From Echinococcus granulosus (taxonomy: Eukaryota; Platyhelminthes; Cestoda; Cyclophyllidea; Taeniidae), in contig NW_020170385.1 of assembly GCF_000524195.1 (NCBI RefSeq), forward strand, positions 180,508 to 244,507: DNA of 64,000 bases, in the 5' to 3' direction. Shown piece by piece: positions 12,312-24,500 of the stretch. The notes under the pieces were generated by a model. The model saw only the letters and a program-made list of their open reading frames with translations, ran no database searches and was not told where the DNA came from. Positions within the stretch are counted from its first letter, which is position 1, and each line of letters starts with the position of its first letter. A program made the position numbers and the translations under genes.

Positions 12312-15034
12312 ATGGCGTCACAAACCGTTCAGTCTTATTTGGCAGAGGTATGTTAGTAAAAAGTCTTTGATGAAACAGGTTCACCGTCTTCTCCTCAACT
12401 CACAAGGGAAGGAGCTTGCAGTATTCTTTACTTACCATCGTTATTTTCTTAGTCTTATTTACAGTGCACAGACAAGCATGTATTAAGCACAAAACTAGCG
12501 ATAGCAGAGCCAGAAACCGTGGTTGGAAATATTTTGCAGCCACCATGGGATGAAATATTTGCGGCTCATCTCAGGTTTGTCATCTAAATTTATCGCTTAC
12601 GAGAGATGTTTGTGGGCTATTGATTTGAACAACCACGAGGAAGCCTGTGCCTGCCAACTAGTATTAGTAAAATATCCTTTTAGTAAACTAGATTTTTTGT
12701 GCTTGCATATGTTTTGTCGCTTGGGTTTTCTTTAATATGAAACCACAGCTCTGACCAAGGTCTTCTCAGAAGCTAAGGAAGAAAATTGGATGCTTCCCGT
12801 GGTAGTTGCTGCAGCTGTGGATCTCCGAAGGTTTGCCCATGCTCTGGACGTTTTGCGCAAAAAGAAGGTGGGTGATTCAGACTCTGCTTACGGAAGTCAT
12901 CTCGAGCGCGTCGCTCAGGCTATAATGAAGCTATTTCAAATTTGTGCCGCCGATAGGTTAGTCTTGTATTTTATAACTATTATTCATAGAAACCTACTTC
13001 TGGCGATTTTATGTATCCATGTCTAATGTTGTCAATGGAAAGCTCATAGTTATTACGTTTGGTGCTACGTGTAGTGTTTAGGGCAGTTATTGCATCCTCA
13101 CCCCGCAAAGAGAGTGGGTAGGATAAGGCCGAAACCATTATCCAGTATGTAAGCTATCTGAGTCCCTCCTACGTCATGCTAGAGATTATCTATACAGCGA
13201 TTAGACTCACCAAATATACGGGCGGCTGTACAGGGTCGTTGCTATCTCCCAGGTGATACCTGATTGTCTTGATTGAGAACACGTCCAAGCAGTATGTGTG
13301 AGCATCTTTCTTCTATCCGCATGTTTGCGTTCGATTCAGAGCTGCTGTATGGTAAACACCACAATTATCATGTACAACAGCACACGGTTGTTCCCCAATT
13401 CTTATCCAACTTTATACTTGTTAAAAAATGTGCATAAACATGTTTGCGATTTGCACCTTTTGATTTTACATAGATTTATGGAAGTTTTTGGGTCCCTTAG
13501 CTGTATTGCTCTTTTCTTTAGTCTTACTGCAATTGAAGATTCAAAAAAACGCGGGATGATGGGTTTGGCAAACCAGCTTTTTAAAATATACTTTCAAGCA
13601 TGTTGTTTGAGCAAAATTAATCCCCTCGTTTAGATAAATAAACTGAACCTTTGCAAACCAATTATTCGTGCCATTGAAAATGTGAATATTGATGCGCACT
13701 TTAGCATTGCGCAACGCGTCACTTACAATTACTACGTTGGTCGAAAGGCTATGTTTGATGGAGACCTTAAGATGGGTATATTCGATTTGAGGCATTTTAT
13801 TCCTGTTTGTCACCTGTCTCTTAGCAGATATTTGTTTGACTTTTGCCTTTGAGCGCTGCTTGGCTTCCAGTAAAGCAAACAAACGCCTGATTTTAATATA
13901 TTTAATACCTGTTCGGATGCTTCTGGTAATGGAGTATTGATTATTTAATTGAAGTTTTGTGAATAGGGCATCTTACCTCACAATACTCTTCTTCAAAAGT
14001 ATAAACTTGAGGAATTTGAAGGCATCTCTAATGCTGTAAAGTAAGTCCACTTCTTCTGACTAATTGGCTTAAGAACTGGAAATCTACGTAAACTAAATGA
14101 GGAGCTGGAACGAAATGAGGCCTTCTTCATTTCGTGTGGTATATATTTGATTCTCGAGAAACTGAAAATGATCACTTATCGGAATTTATTTAAACAGATG
14201 TAAGGAAGCCTTGTCTTTTTTGTGAGAATCTTTAGCGCTGGAATATTGAAAACGCATCTGCTACCTGTTCCCGCCTTCACAGAGGCATTGAAGATGATGG
14301 GGGTATGTTAGTTCTAGCGATATACTTTTGTCACTGTCAAAAAAAGTAGCCCATGTGGTTTCCCTTTGTATTTCATTCAGGTTGAAGACATCGACACCGA
14401 TGAAACGGAATGCATTTTAGCTAATTTGATCTATGAGGTAAGTCGCCAAAGTATTAAAAACAAAGATTATTTACTTGTTGGGGAGTTCTGTTTCAGGAAA
14501 GGTCATTTTGATTACTGAGTCGACTCGATTTTATTCTTTGTTTTCTGGAATCGCGGTAATTTTGTCACTAGAAACGGAATAATCTGGGTAGCTAACATTC
14601 TTCGTCTTATTTGAATACCCCGAATTCCTGTATGCCGTCCTGTTTAACATTTACCTTGTTGCCTCATTACAATATCAACACTTCATAACTATTCACAGTT
14701 CTCCGCTTTTTAACCGTTTAAATTTCGTAAAATTGCGGCATGCGTCTTTCCTAAATGCTGCCTAAAATAGTAAAAAATTCGGAGGAGTAAATTAAACCTG
14801 ATATCTCTCCTATTCCGGAATTCCAACACTGGGTGAGATGCCAATAGTGCTTTACTAGTTTATTTTCATAGTTATGTGTTTAGTAGGTGAAATTAGCCTC
14901 TTTGCTGTTTATAAACTACCACAAGAGGGCTGTGATACCGTAAATTATATTTTCAGGGCAAAATCAAGGGATACCTAGCCCACCAGCAGCAGAAGCTCGT
15001 CGTCAGCAAAATCCAGCCATTCCCCTCTTTGTAA
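12312..15034 (+). CDS. PCID2: PCI domain-containing protein 2 (TREX-2 subunit)
   Basis: PCID2 (yeast Thp1) is a nuclear subunit of the TREX-2 complex, which couples transcription to mRNA export. Thirteen exons: 12312-12347, 12379-12420, 12465-12574, 12606-12682, 12749-12956, 13522-13597, 13634-13775, 13825-13925, 13967-14040, 14074-14199, 14236-14302, 14381-14437, 14957-15034. They sum to 1194 nt, 397 residues against about 399 in human. Hallmarks in order: [73 protein letters not shown], then the C-terminal PCI winged-helix part with [20 protein letters not shown] and [13 protein letters not shown] at the end. Many introns are only 31-49 nt. The intron at 13598-13633 appears to be GC-AG. The exon 4 donor (12683) was chosen by phase. 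The gene converges on the Kv-beta-like gene. Confidence 0.95.
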
Positions 15035-15062
15035 ATGCGCATATGCACACATCCCTTCTGTT

Positions 15063-15068
15063 AATAAA
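15063..15068 (+). promoter_or_regulatory. Polyadenylation signal of PCID2
   Basis: AATAAA 28 nt after the PCID2 stop codon, implying a very short 3' UTR. Confidence 0.75.
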
Positions 15069-15098
15069 TTTTGGCATTAATGACCTAATATTCGCCTT

Positions 15099-15107
15099 GG
15101 GGGGGGG
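15099..15107. repeat. Poly-G run (9 G)
   Basis: Short G homopolymer just after the PCID2 polyadenylation signal. It may be no more than the G-rich downstream element of the poly(A) site. Confidence 0.7.
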
Positions 15108-15500
15108 TGTAAAAACTAATCGCATCCCTGACGGTGTATGAATAAACGGTAAAAGTGAATAAGTTGGGTTCTGATGCTTGGGTCGTCTTCAGCAATATCA
15201 AATTCATTTTTCGGTTTAGCGGCACCAGACACTTTTCTCCGATTGGATTCATAATTAGTCTTTTACCAGCTGTAAGTGTGAGGCTTTCACTGTTCCATGG
15301 ATAAGTTGGCGTCTGATTTATGTGAATGGCCATAGTCTCGTGGTTACGACATAAGCTGTTAGCATTTTTAACAAGTGTTACAACCGAGGAAGTTCAATCC
15401 ACTCAAGTTGTTGCGGTGAGCAGTGCAGTTTTACAAACATTGTTCTCAGAGAAACGTTTTCACCCACAAAGAGTGAAAAAGGCTCTCTTACAAAAGGCAC

Positions 15501-15506
15501 TTTATT
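15501..15506 (-). promoter_or_regulatory. Polyadenylation signal of the Kv-beta-like gene
   Basis: TTTATT on the plus strand, AATAAA on the minus strand, about 46 nt after the stop codon of the minus-strand gene. Confidence 0.7.
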
Positions 15507-15552
15507 AGAAACCTTTTAGATGTTAAACCTCATCCTACTTTCACTTTTAAGA

Positions 15553-18500
15553 TCAGAGAAAGTCCTCCGTGGACTGGTGGTCGCTGATGAGGATGTTCTC
15601 GATTTCCCCGAGGACGGGGTTGGTGAGAGTTGAGATAGCCTAAAATAGCATTAGATAGATAATTGTCCCCGGTCGAACGCGGCAAATTGCATGTTTGAGT
15701 GTAGAGGGTTGGAAAAACTCCCTATCACTCAAGTCTATACATCTTGAATGTCAAAGCAACTCAGCAAACGCTTCCGATCTCCCACCAAGATAAAGGTTCT
15801 GGCCTATAATTGTAAAAGATGGTTCGAATGGTGGGCATCATCTGCAGAGCATCAAGACAAGTCAGTCGCAATGAACACCAAATTGCTAGCTACTCGTAGT
15901 TCCATTCATTAGGTTTGCTCGGTCATCTGGTTTTTGAGTACACATTTACCATGGCTCCCATATTTCCCAATCACCTATTCCCAACTCGTCTAGTGGCGCA
16001 TTCACCAAGTTCTCTCCCATCTCATAGCCTTTTAGGACTGCTTTTCAGTCGTTTGGCAGAAAAGTGTTTCGGGATATTAACATCGCTTTCTTGTGCTACG
16101 AAAACAGCGTTTTGCCATTGTGGATATGCCTTTTCTTGTGGTGATTAGCGGTTTTGAAGTGTTTCCTATCCATTAACAACTTAGCAACGCCCACCGAAAT
16201 GTACGCAACACTTAAAGCTGTTTCCGGAGCCTCAGACACGTACCGAAATTGCACCGAGATTTTCCTGCAACTGGTCAACAGTCGCAGCTCCGAGGATGAC
16301 GCTGTTCACATAGTCCGACTTCAGGCACCAGGCTGAAAAGGTAGAACGTTTTTCCGCGCAGAAGTAAGCCAATCACGAAAGCAATGTATTGCAGGGACCG
16401 CAAAAGTCAAATGACTCCATAGACATTTTTTGGGTAAATAATGTTTAAATTAATGAAATGCGATAAGTGTACAAGGGATGCTAGGAGTTTGAAACAAAAT
16501 TTTTGGCTTTATAACAGGTTGAGAGTGTTTATTGAATCCATAACGAAACAGAAGTCCGCTTTGGTTGCAAAAGATGCTAGTCTCACCGATTGTGGCTTAA
16601 ATAAACATCAACTGTTTATGTGAATGGCACTAAATTTTTCCCAATAATGCAATTGAATAACGGACAATGAGGACAGTAGATCACAAGAAACCTATTATCA
16701 GATGGACACTAAGCTCAAATTTGCAAGTGCTCCATAAAATAGCTGACTTTATGAGCTGGTTTTTTTCTACTATGACGAACCAACTCTCATACTTTTTATG
16801 GCTTTATATGCGATCGATTGCGTTAAAGCGGTGAAAGAGTGCCCCTTTCAAAATACTTGCGCCGAATTTTGCCAAAGGTGGAAGCATCCTACCTATTGAC
16901 AGTTGTGGTAGAGATATGCCGAGTCGGTGTGCCAACTTTGATAATTTCGACACTTGAGCTAGTTGATCCTGGCCTTCCTTACTATGGATTTGTTCCCGAA
17001 ATTCCTTCTGTCCCTGTGGCGTGTAAAAAAGGGATTCGCTTGTACGATATTGGATTCACAGATTTTTGAGTGCACGAGCTGGATTAGAGACAACAATTTG
17101 CCCATTGATGGCTGCTGCGCGGACGCGTTTAGTTTGCCTTAAGTTATGTAACACCTTAGCAAAATTGGAACAGCATTACTTAAGGTTGAGCTAAATGGAT
17201 AGGTTTTGTTAGGCTTTGTAAGCTAGATTAGAAAGGTTTTACAACGAAAAAACACCAAATGGCCAGCCTTAAGGGTTGAAGTTGTGTAAAATCTGAGACA
17301 TTGGCATTGAAATAAGCTCTGGTATCCATATATCGACAAAGCTCACTCGTGAAGTAAAGTGAGCACTACCCTTAGTTGCTTTGCAAAATCGTTTTTACGC
17401 ACGTACATTCATTCTTATTCATAATTTAGAGATCTGGTATCCGAGTGCTTTCGATTTTTGAAGTAGAGTGACAAAATGCATACAGCTAAGAATAGAGAAT
17501 GCCTAGTATCATCATTCTACTTTGTCAAACTGATATGATGCCAATACACATTCAAAATCCGACCGGTCATTTGAAATTGATACACTACAAAGGGCTCTGC
17601 AAAAGTAAGAAGGAACAAAGTGTTTATGAATGCAAATAAGTATAGTGTGGTGCTGAACCAACCTGAAGGGAGGCACGGGAGTATCGGGGTATGCTTTCTA
17701 AATACTTTCCCGAAAGGAGGCCTTTCGCCAGAGGAGCTCCAGAAACAAGACCCAGACCTGTAAATGCATGCAAACTACTTCTCCTGGCTGAACAGTTAAG
17801 AAGTAATATATTATAACCTCAGCAGTCAAATGTCATTTGTGATGAATTTGTTAACAGTGTCTAGGGGATTCATTGTGCCTTTTTCCAACTATGGTCTTTA
17901 TTGTTAGTTTGCTGCGATTTAGCCACTGACCAAATCATGCCCATTGGCCTACAATTAAAATTATTTTTTCTGATAGAACCTAGCAAGCATTAATTCATTG
18001 TTTAAATACATGCACCTGGCAAAACGCGATAAACTGGAACCTGCTTAAAAGCGTTGCGGACCGTCACTACATTAATGATTCCTTAACTATATATCGTCTT
18101 TCTGGCATTTCAGTACAAAGGGTTTCTGATTTACTGCTCTACCTTTACATTCACTTCAGGAATTTGCAGGAATTGCCTGAATTGTTGCGAGGGTACACTC
18201 TTTAGACGGTAGATCTCTTACCAAAAGTCTGAAATCACTTTAAAATGGTCTGCTATCCAATCATGCACTCGTGGCAATCAATCTACTCAAGATGTCACTC
18301 ACCTTTATTTCCCTACATCTGTTTCATCTAGATTTAGCTTTGTTATAAATGCTGACTAAGGCACTTTGTCAATGTAGCATCCAGCGCAGGCTAACTAAGC
18401 ATTTGGAAAGAATTAGATAGTTGCTGTGAAAATACACTCATTTGGAGGGAAAACAAAGTAGTTATGATCCACTTGTCAGGTCCCCAAGTGTCGTTAATCG

Positions 18501-21500
18501 GTATCTCGATGTTTCAAATAGGCATTCAAAATAAACTTCTTGCACTTATTAATTACAGGTACAGTGAGTAATGAGCCAACTTTAAACGGATAGGGCACGG
18601 TGACTCTGTCGTCAGCTAATGAATTAAAGAAATCTTCAATAGTGTAGGGAATTCTGAACTGCTCTGACTTCATGGCAGAGTGTAGAAATGAGCGGTAAAG
18701 CGGCTGCGGCGTTTTTGATCAAAATGTAGGAAAGTAAAATTAAAAATAGTTTTGATTGTTCTAGAGGTAAGTGACTCGTGGCAACCAAATGATAAGTCTG
18801 TCTCGTCTAGCCAAGGGGCATGTTTAATTGCACCTTACACAAATTCGAGCACTTTAAAATTGCTTTGTAAACCGACTTGGGACCTTTATCATCTACGTCC
18901 AGCTGCGCAAACTACCTCACGAAACAATTAAGGAAATGTGAATAAGGAAGTAGGAACTAGAAAACCATCGTCATGTATCAAGACATCACTAAAGGAGGAA
19001 GCTGAATGAGTGGGACTTTACGTCAGACACAAAAACTGCTTTCAAGGTCCAGCTTCCATTCAAAACTGCCGGTCTGAAGGCTAGTTGTCAGTGTAAATAA
19101 AAATTTCTGCAGGAACTATAACTAACCCATTTTTTAGTTTTGTGTGAAAGTAGCTTTACAGCTAGTCATTGTAGTCGATCTAAATAAAACGCACGCTAAT
19201 CAAGGCATGCTTCTTAGGGCATTGGTAAGCGATTTTAGCACTTTTAAATCTTCATATCTCAACTGACATTGAATACTTATGTGAAATAATTTTGAAATCC
19301 ATTGATTGTGCTAAACCTTAAGATTGAGTGCAGTTACCCAGTTTGACACAAAGTTCTGGCAGTCCATATTCATGAAAATCGCGCTGCAAGAGATTTAACT
19401 CCATGCATTCCATGGAAGGCGGAACGAGATGAAAGAGGCGTGCCACGGTATGGGCTTCCTGTAGAAAACAGGCAAGTAATTTTACGTTACTACCCCTATA
19501 ATATAGGAGGTAATTAAATGGTAAGCTATTATAAAATATTGTTGAATTTAAAGCATCTTAAATAATTCAGAAGTATACAAAATCTTCCGTTCCATTGCAA
19601 GGAATTTTAAATTTCATGAGTTCGTCAAATATATGCTTCTTCGACCCCAATTCAAAGCTAAATGGGTTCAACTAAGGCGTTTAAGTCCTCAAAACAGCCT
19701 AATATTGCAAAATTGCCATTTCTTTGTAAGACTTACTCTAACAGAGCAAATCATCACGCAGTTTTAAAATTACCAAATTGAATTTACTTATTCATTTATC
19801 GAAACATGCTATTTGTTTTGTGAACACCAACATATTGGTGAAGGTAGCGATAAGCAACAATATATTCCTACTTTCCATGCTCATATGCATTTTACTGAGT
19901 AAATAATACTAATGCCCAAATTCGACTGCTTTATGCATAGTTTCATTATTTCACAAAATTTTATTATAAAACTCGACTCTAATGGTCCGTTTGAAGGAGA
20001 GAGAATAGTGGATATTGCCAGCAATGGAAGTTGACAGGTATTAATTACGCACTTTGCATCCAACACTAGTTTGCTGCTAACTAGTTATTCATTCAGAATT
20101 TGTCTTGAGAGCGATGACTACAATAAAATGACAGCTACATTCAGCGTTTTGCTTCATCATTCCAGAGCGACTACAAGGTATTGGGGTTTTTTACCCCAAA
20201 CATTAATCATCACCTCCTCCTCTCCATGACGTTTCCTTCTCTTGTGGATAATGTATTGTACCATTCTTCTGGTACAGGACACCGGGCATCTTGCAATGAT
20301 GGGGGGAAGCATAAACGCACCATGATGTCGCCTGGAGGCCAGTTGGAGGTGCCCCAGTAGAAAGTCCAACCTTGCTGCACGGTGAAGGTGCAGGCGCGCA
20401 CAATCTCCTCGATGGTGCAAACGCGCTCTGGGTCTCGACTGATCAGCACAATGTCCACATAGTCTAGCTGCAATCGCTCCAGAGAGCCCAAGAGGCCTCA
20501 AAAAAAACAAAAAACTCAATGATCCGTCAGCATTACTTGTCCGCCCATTCGAGAGAGAAGAAAGAGTGGTCGCATATTTCGAGCAAAGCGGACTAGATGC
20601 AAACAACGTAAACAGGTCTTGTCGTAAAGTACTGCATATTTTGCGACGTGCCTGCTGCCGATCATTTTTAGGTAAAGTGTCAATTTTTATGACTCATCAC
20701 TCATAATACTTTCAAGTACATTTTACGGAGGGTTCAAGATATCATTTCCTGTGTAAATTTGTATTCATATTCAACAGACAATATTTGACTCGATAGATAC
20801 ATGCAATGGAGGTAACCTTTCACGGATGATGCAGCATTCCATAATGCCCCACTGAAGTTCTTGATTAATTTTCCAAACAAATTGGATATTGCGAGGAACA
20901 TTGTAAATCAGTGAGAATACCATGACAAAATTGACAGGAAACAAAAGAACTTTAAATAAATTCAAAAGGCTTAGCCTATCACAAAGAATAAAAAACACTC
21001 AAATATGTTTAGTGTATCCAGCTCAATACATTTGCTAAATAAAGTGTGAATAAGTACAGTAGGTTCTAGGATGGACTCAATAAATTTGTTTTAAACAGTT
21101 GTCTTAAATTATGTGGCCAATTTTATATAGAGGGATTGGTCGCGCCTTTTCGTGTAGAGAGAGTCTCAACAAGTCTGCTAGAGATGCCAATTCGAAATCG
21201 AATGCTCTCAAGTACTTACCATTTCAAACAAACTAATTTCAACTGCTCCAAAAGCACAAAGTTTTGAGACCAATCACGAAATATAATGGGAATGCACTTC
21301 AAATATGCCAGACTCTGGCCACATTACTTTTTCCTCTTAGAGGAATAAATCGAATGTCTAAGCAAAAATAAGCTCGACATTAATTTGTTAATTTATCGAA
21401 GGTCCTGTGTCTCTACAAAATGCATCCGAACAGTGTGCAAGACAGTCGATTCAGTCTATGGGTGGAATGAAAGGAGGAAATACAGTTGGGGCAACTGGTT

Positions 21501-24500
21501 ATGAAAATGACGCAAAGTGGTGTGCATTCTACTTGTGACTTGTACCTTTTTATGCAGAAATGGTTTCGAGCAGAGTGCGATTCTTTTGGCTCTGACTAAG
21601 TAATCCCAAACCGTGATATTAACATAAAATACAAATGCAATATGGCATTCTGTTAACTCCTCATCTCTATTGCCCAATATCAGTCTTTTAGGAGCCACTA
21701 CCGTGCCAGTGCCGGTGAGGGACTTGAAGCACTACTTGCAAAATGCGGGTGTAGGAATAAGTATGAAACGGTTTTTCTTATGGTCAAAAAGGGTGTTATA
21801 TTATGATTTTATGATTTTAAAATTCACATACTACAGTTGAAATCTCTAAATAAGGGTCGTGTGGAGCTTTTACGTGGTTTGTCTGCATTGGTATTTCCAA
21901 CACCCAGACAGCGACCACAATGTTAATAAATTTGTTGCCGAGATTTTTTGGGTGGCCTTATTTTGTGGCACGTTTACCTAACAAACGACCGATAAATCGC
22001 TCATGAAACGGAAAGAAAGGCAATGCTGTCGGTAATTGGTGTTGGAAGTCACAGGACTACGACTGTGTGGCATGCACTTTTGAAATTCCTCGGGGCCATT
22101 CCCTGGTGTGCTTCAGTACAATCGAAGGTGTCAGTAGCGTCAATCATAACTTTCTTGTAAAAGTTCTTTGGCGCGATGCAACATTCACGTATTCCATACC
22201 CTCAATAATTCGTTTTCGTGATAACGTAACCTCTGTTGGTGCGCTGAAAGCAACAGAAAACAGTTAGTAAGGCCTTTGAATGAAGAACTATGCAAAGGAT
22301 GGTTTCTCTCCATCTACCTACACTTCCAATATTCATTAGAACCGTTTAATTAGGACATAAAGGCAATCTTTTACTACCGCCGCATTTTCCGGACATCGTA
22401 AAACACTGCGTTTTTAATATTAACACAGTTGGAGGCGCATCAAAATGTTGGACTGGTCGTGTAAGTAAAGAATTTTACAAGGAATTTGATACTAGCTTTT
22501 GTAGCAAATGAAGAATACAAGTGTTGAAAAAACCAACTTCTTCGTAAAATGGAAAGAATTTCTATCTGATCGCCTTTTTACAAGTAGAGGTGAGTCCTGC
22601 CTTATGCGTGAAGGGTTTTCTTCCCCACTGTAATTATTCGCTTACCCCTAACCCGCAGGTGAATCTCTAATTCCTACGAGCTGCGTAACACTGCTTTTAT
22701 CTTAAGTTTGTTGCCCCTACTACATGTTACATATTTCCTGGCATCATTTCGTTTAATTTTCTAGTAAAATATGTATTAATCTTTTTTAGTCTTCTTTGAT
22801 GAAAGTTTCGTGGCAGTTTTCTTCAAACTTTAGAGATATTTGATTTCCCCTTTAAGAACACTTTACATGTTCCATTGTTAATCAGAAGTTGAGATCTTTG
22901 AAATCAAGCATTTGATCGGTACTTGTGATAAAACTGGTGTGGTCAAGACTCGTTTCGATAAAAATTAAAAAAAGTCACTTCCATAACCCCAAATAAACTG
23001 TAAGCATCAAGATGATGTGATTAATTTTCCACGATGCCATTTGGAGTTAAAAGGCAAATCACGCTTACATATCTGGAGGATCCTTTTCGGTTTACCGTAA
23101 TTAATACGCACTTAAAATATAGTTTTCAGAAATGCCAAAACTCCTTTCATTTCCGTTCTCATCGGTAGAATATAACTACACTCTGGGTGGTAGCATAAAG
23201 CTAGCACTGAAATCGTAACGATGAGCGGAGTTTCATGCCATTCCGCTTTGAATAGGGTACATTTATTGACAACTATCAACGGGTGATCACTAATGCATAC
23301 ATCCATACCAGAGACCATGGTCACAACGTCAGATAAACGTATGATAAAATAGATCTAGACGGATGCCTTTTTGGCAATTAAAAACGAATTTAAAGGATGG
23401 CATAAATCAGATTATACAGAAATATGCACAAAAGAGGAGGACGGGTTACAGAAAGCGCTGTTGATGCGAGAGATGCAAGGCGGTTGCCGCAGCTGTTACT
23501 TCAACACCTGATTCGGAATTACTTAAAAAACAAGCGAGGGTGAATCTTCAAAATTTTGAATAATTTTGACTTATTGCTATCAGAGAATAAAGTTTTGAAC
23601 AGGAACCGTAGTATTAAAATAATTTTCAAGTACCGTTGTGGCAAACAGTCGTGTGTTATATATGCAATGCACACCCTCCTCAAATAAAATTTTGGTTGAC
23701 TTTTGCGTAATTTGCAAGGAATTACATCAATGGCAAGAAATCTGCTTGAGTTTAAATATGTCATGGTTATCTGCAATGAACTTCGCAGATAACTTGCATT
23801 CACATTTCACCAAATTTAATTTTTCTTAATTACCAAAGCTTAACTTCGATAATGCGTTCGTTGCAGTGAATCTACTAACACCAGGTGGAGTTGATCAAAA
23901 GAATTTTACCTCATGCTCTGTGTAAAACCACCAAGCTGTTGTGCAGTCATTCCGCTTACATCTACTTAAAATACTAACTTAATAGCTGTTGTTTTGTCGA
24001 TGGGAACACGGTCAACTTCTGGTCGGCTGCGAACAGTGTAACGCTAGTTGATTATTGAGTTGATGGAGCTCAAGAGTTAGAATGCAATTGGTAATACGAG
24101 ATGGCTACAGACTTTATTACAGCTTCAAACTCATTCCAACAGGAGAGGAGATTTACTGATCCTGCATCTCTGATCAACCGATTGTAGACCCTTCTGCTTC
24201 GCAGAGAACGCTTTTAATTTACACTCACCTGCCGTGCCGTAGGAGCTTGGTGCAGACGATAAAACTTGACCGCCTACAAGATTGAAAAGGGAAAGCAATT
24301 ACTTTACTAGGCTGAGCGTGCTATCTCAATTTCATTTCCCGGAGTGATAGTATTGTTACTAGTGTTTGTTGTGGGTCTCTATTATCATTATGTCATATCT
24401 GCACCAATTGGAGTCATTAAATCGGCAATTATTGTTTCATGTAGAGTAAGCAGTCGCTTAACACGCATTTCTTTATGATTTGAGTTTTATTTGAGCTTTC

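Noticed and set aside
20157..20606. 149-residue minus-strand open frame with an Arg/His-rich composition
   Set aside because: Out-of-frame reading of the Kv-beta-like exon 20321-20496, whose true frame has the family motif [13 protein letters not shown].
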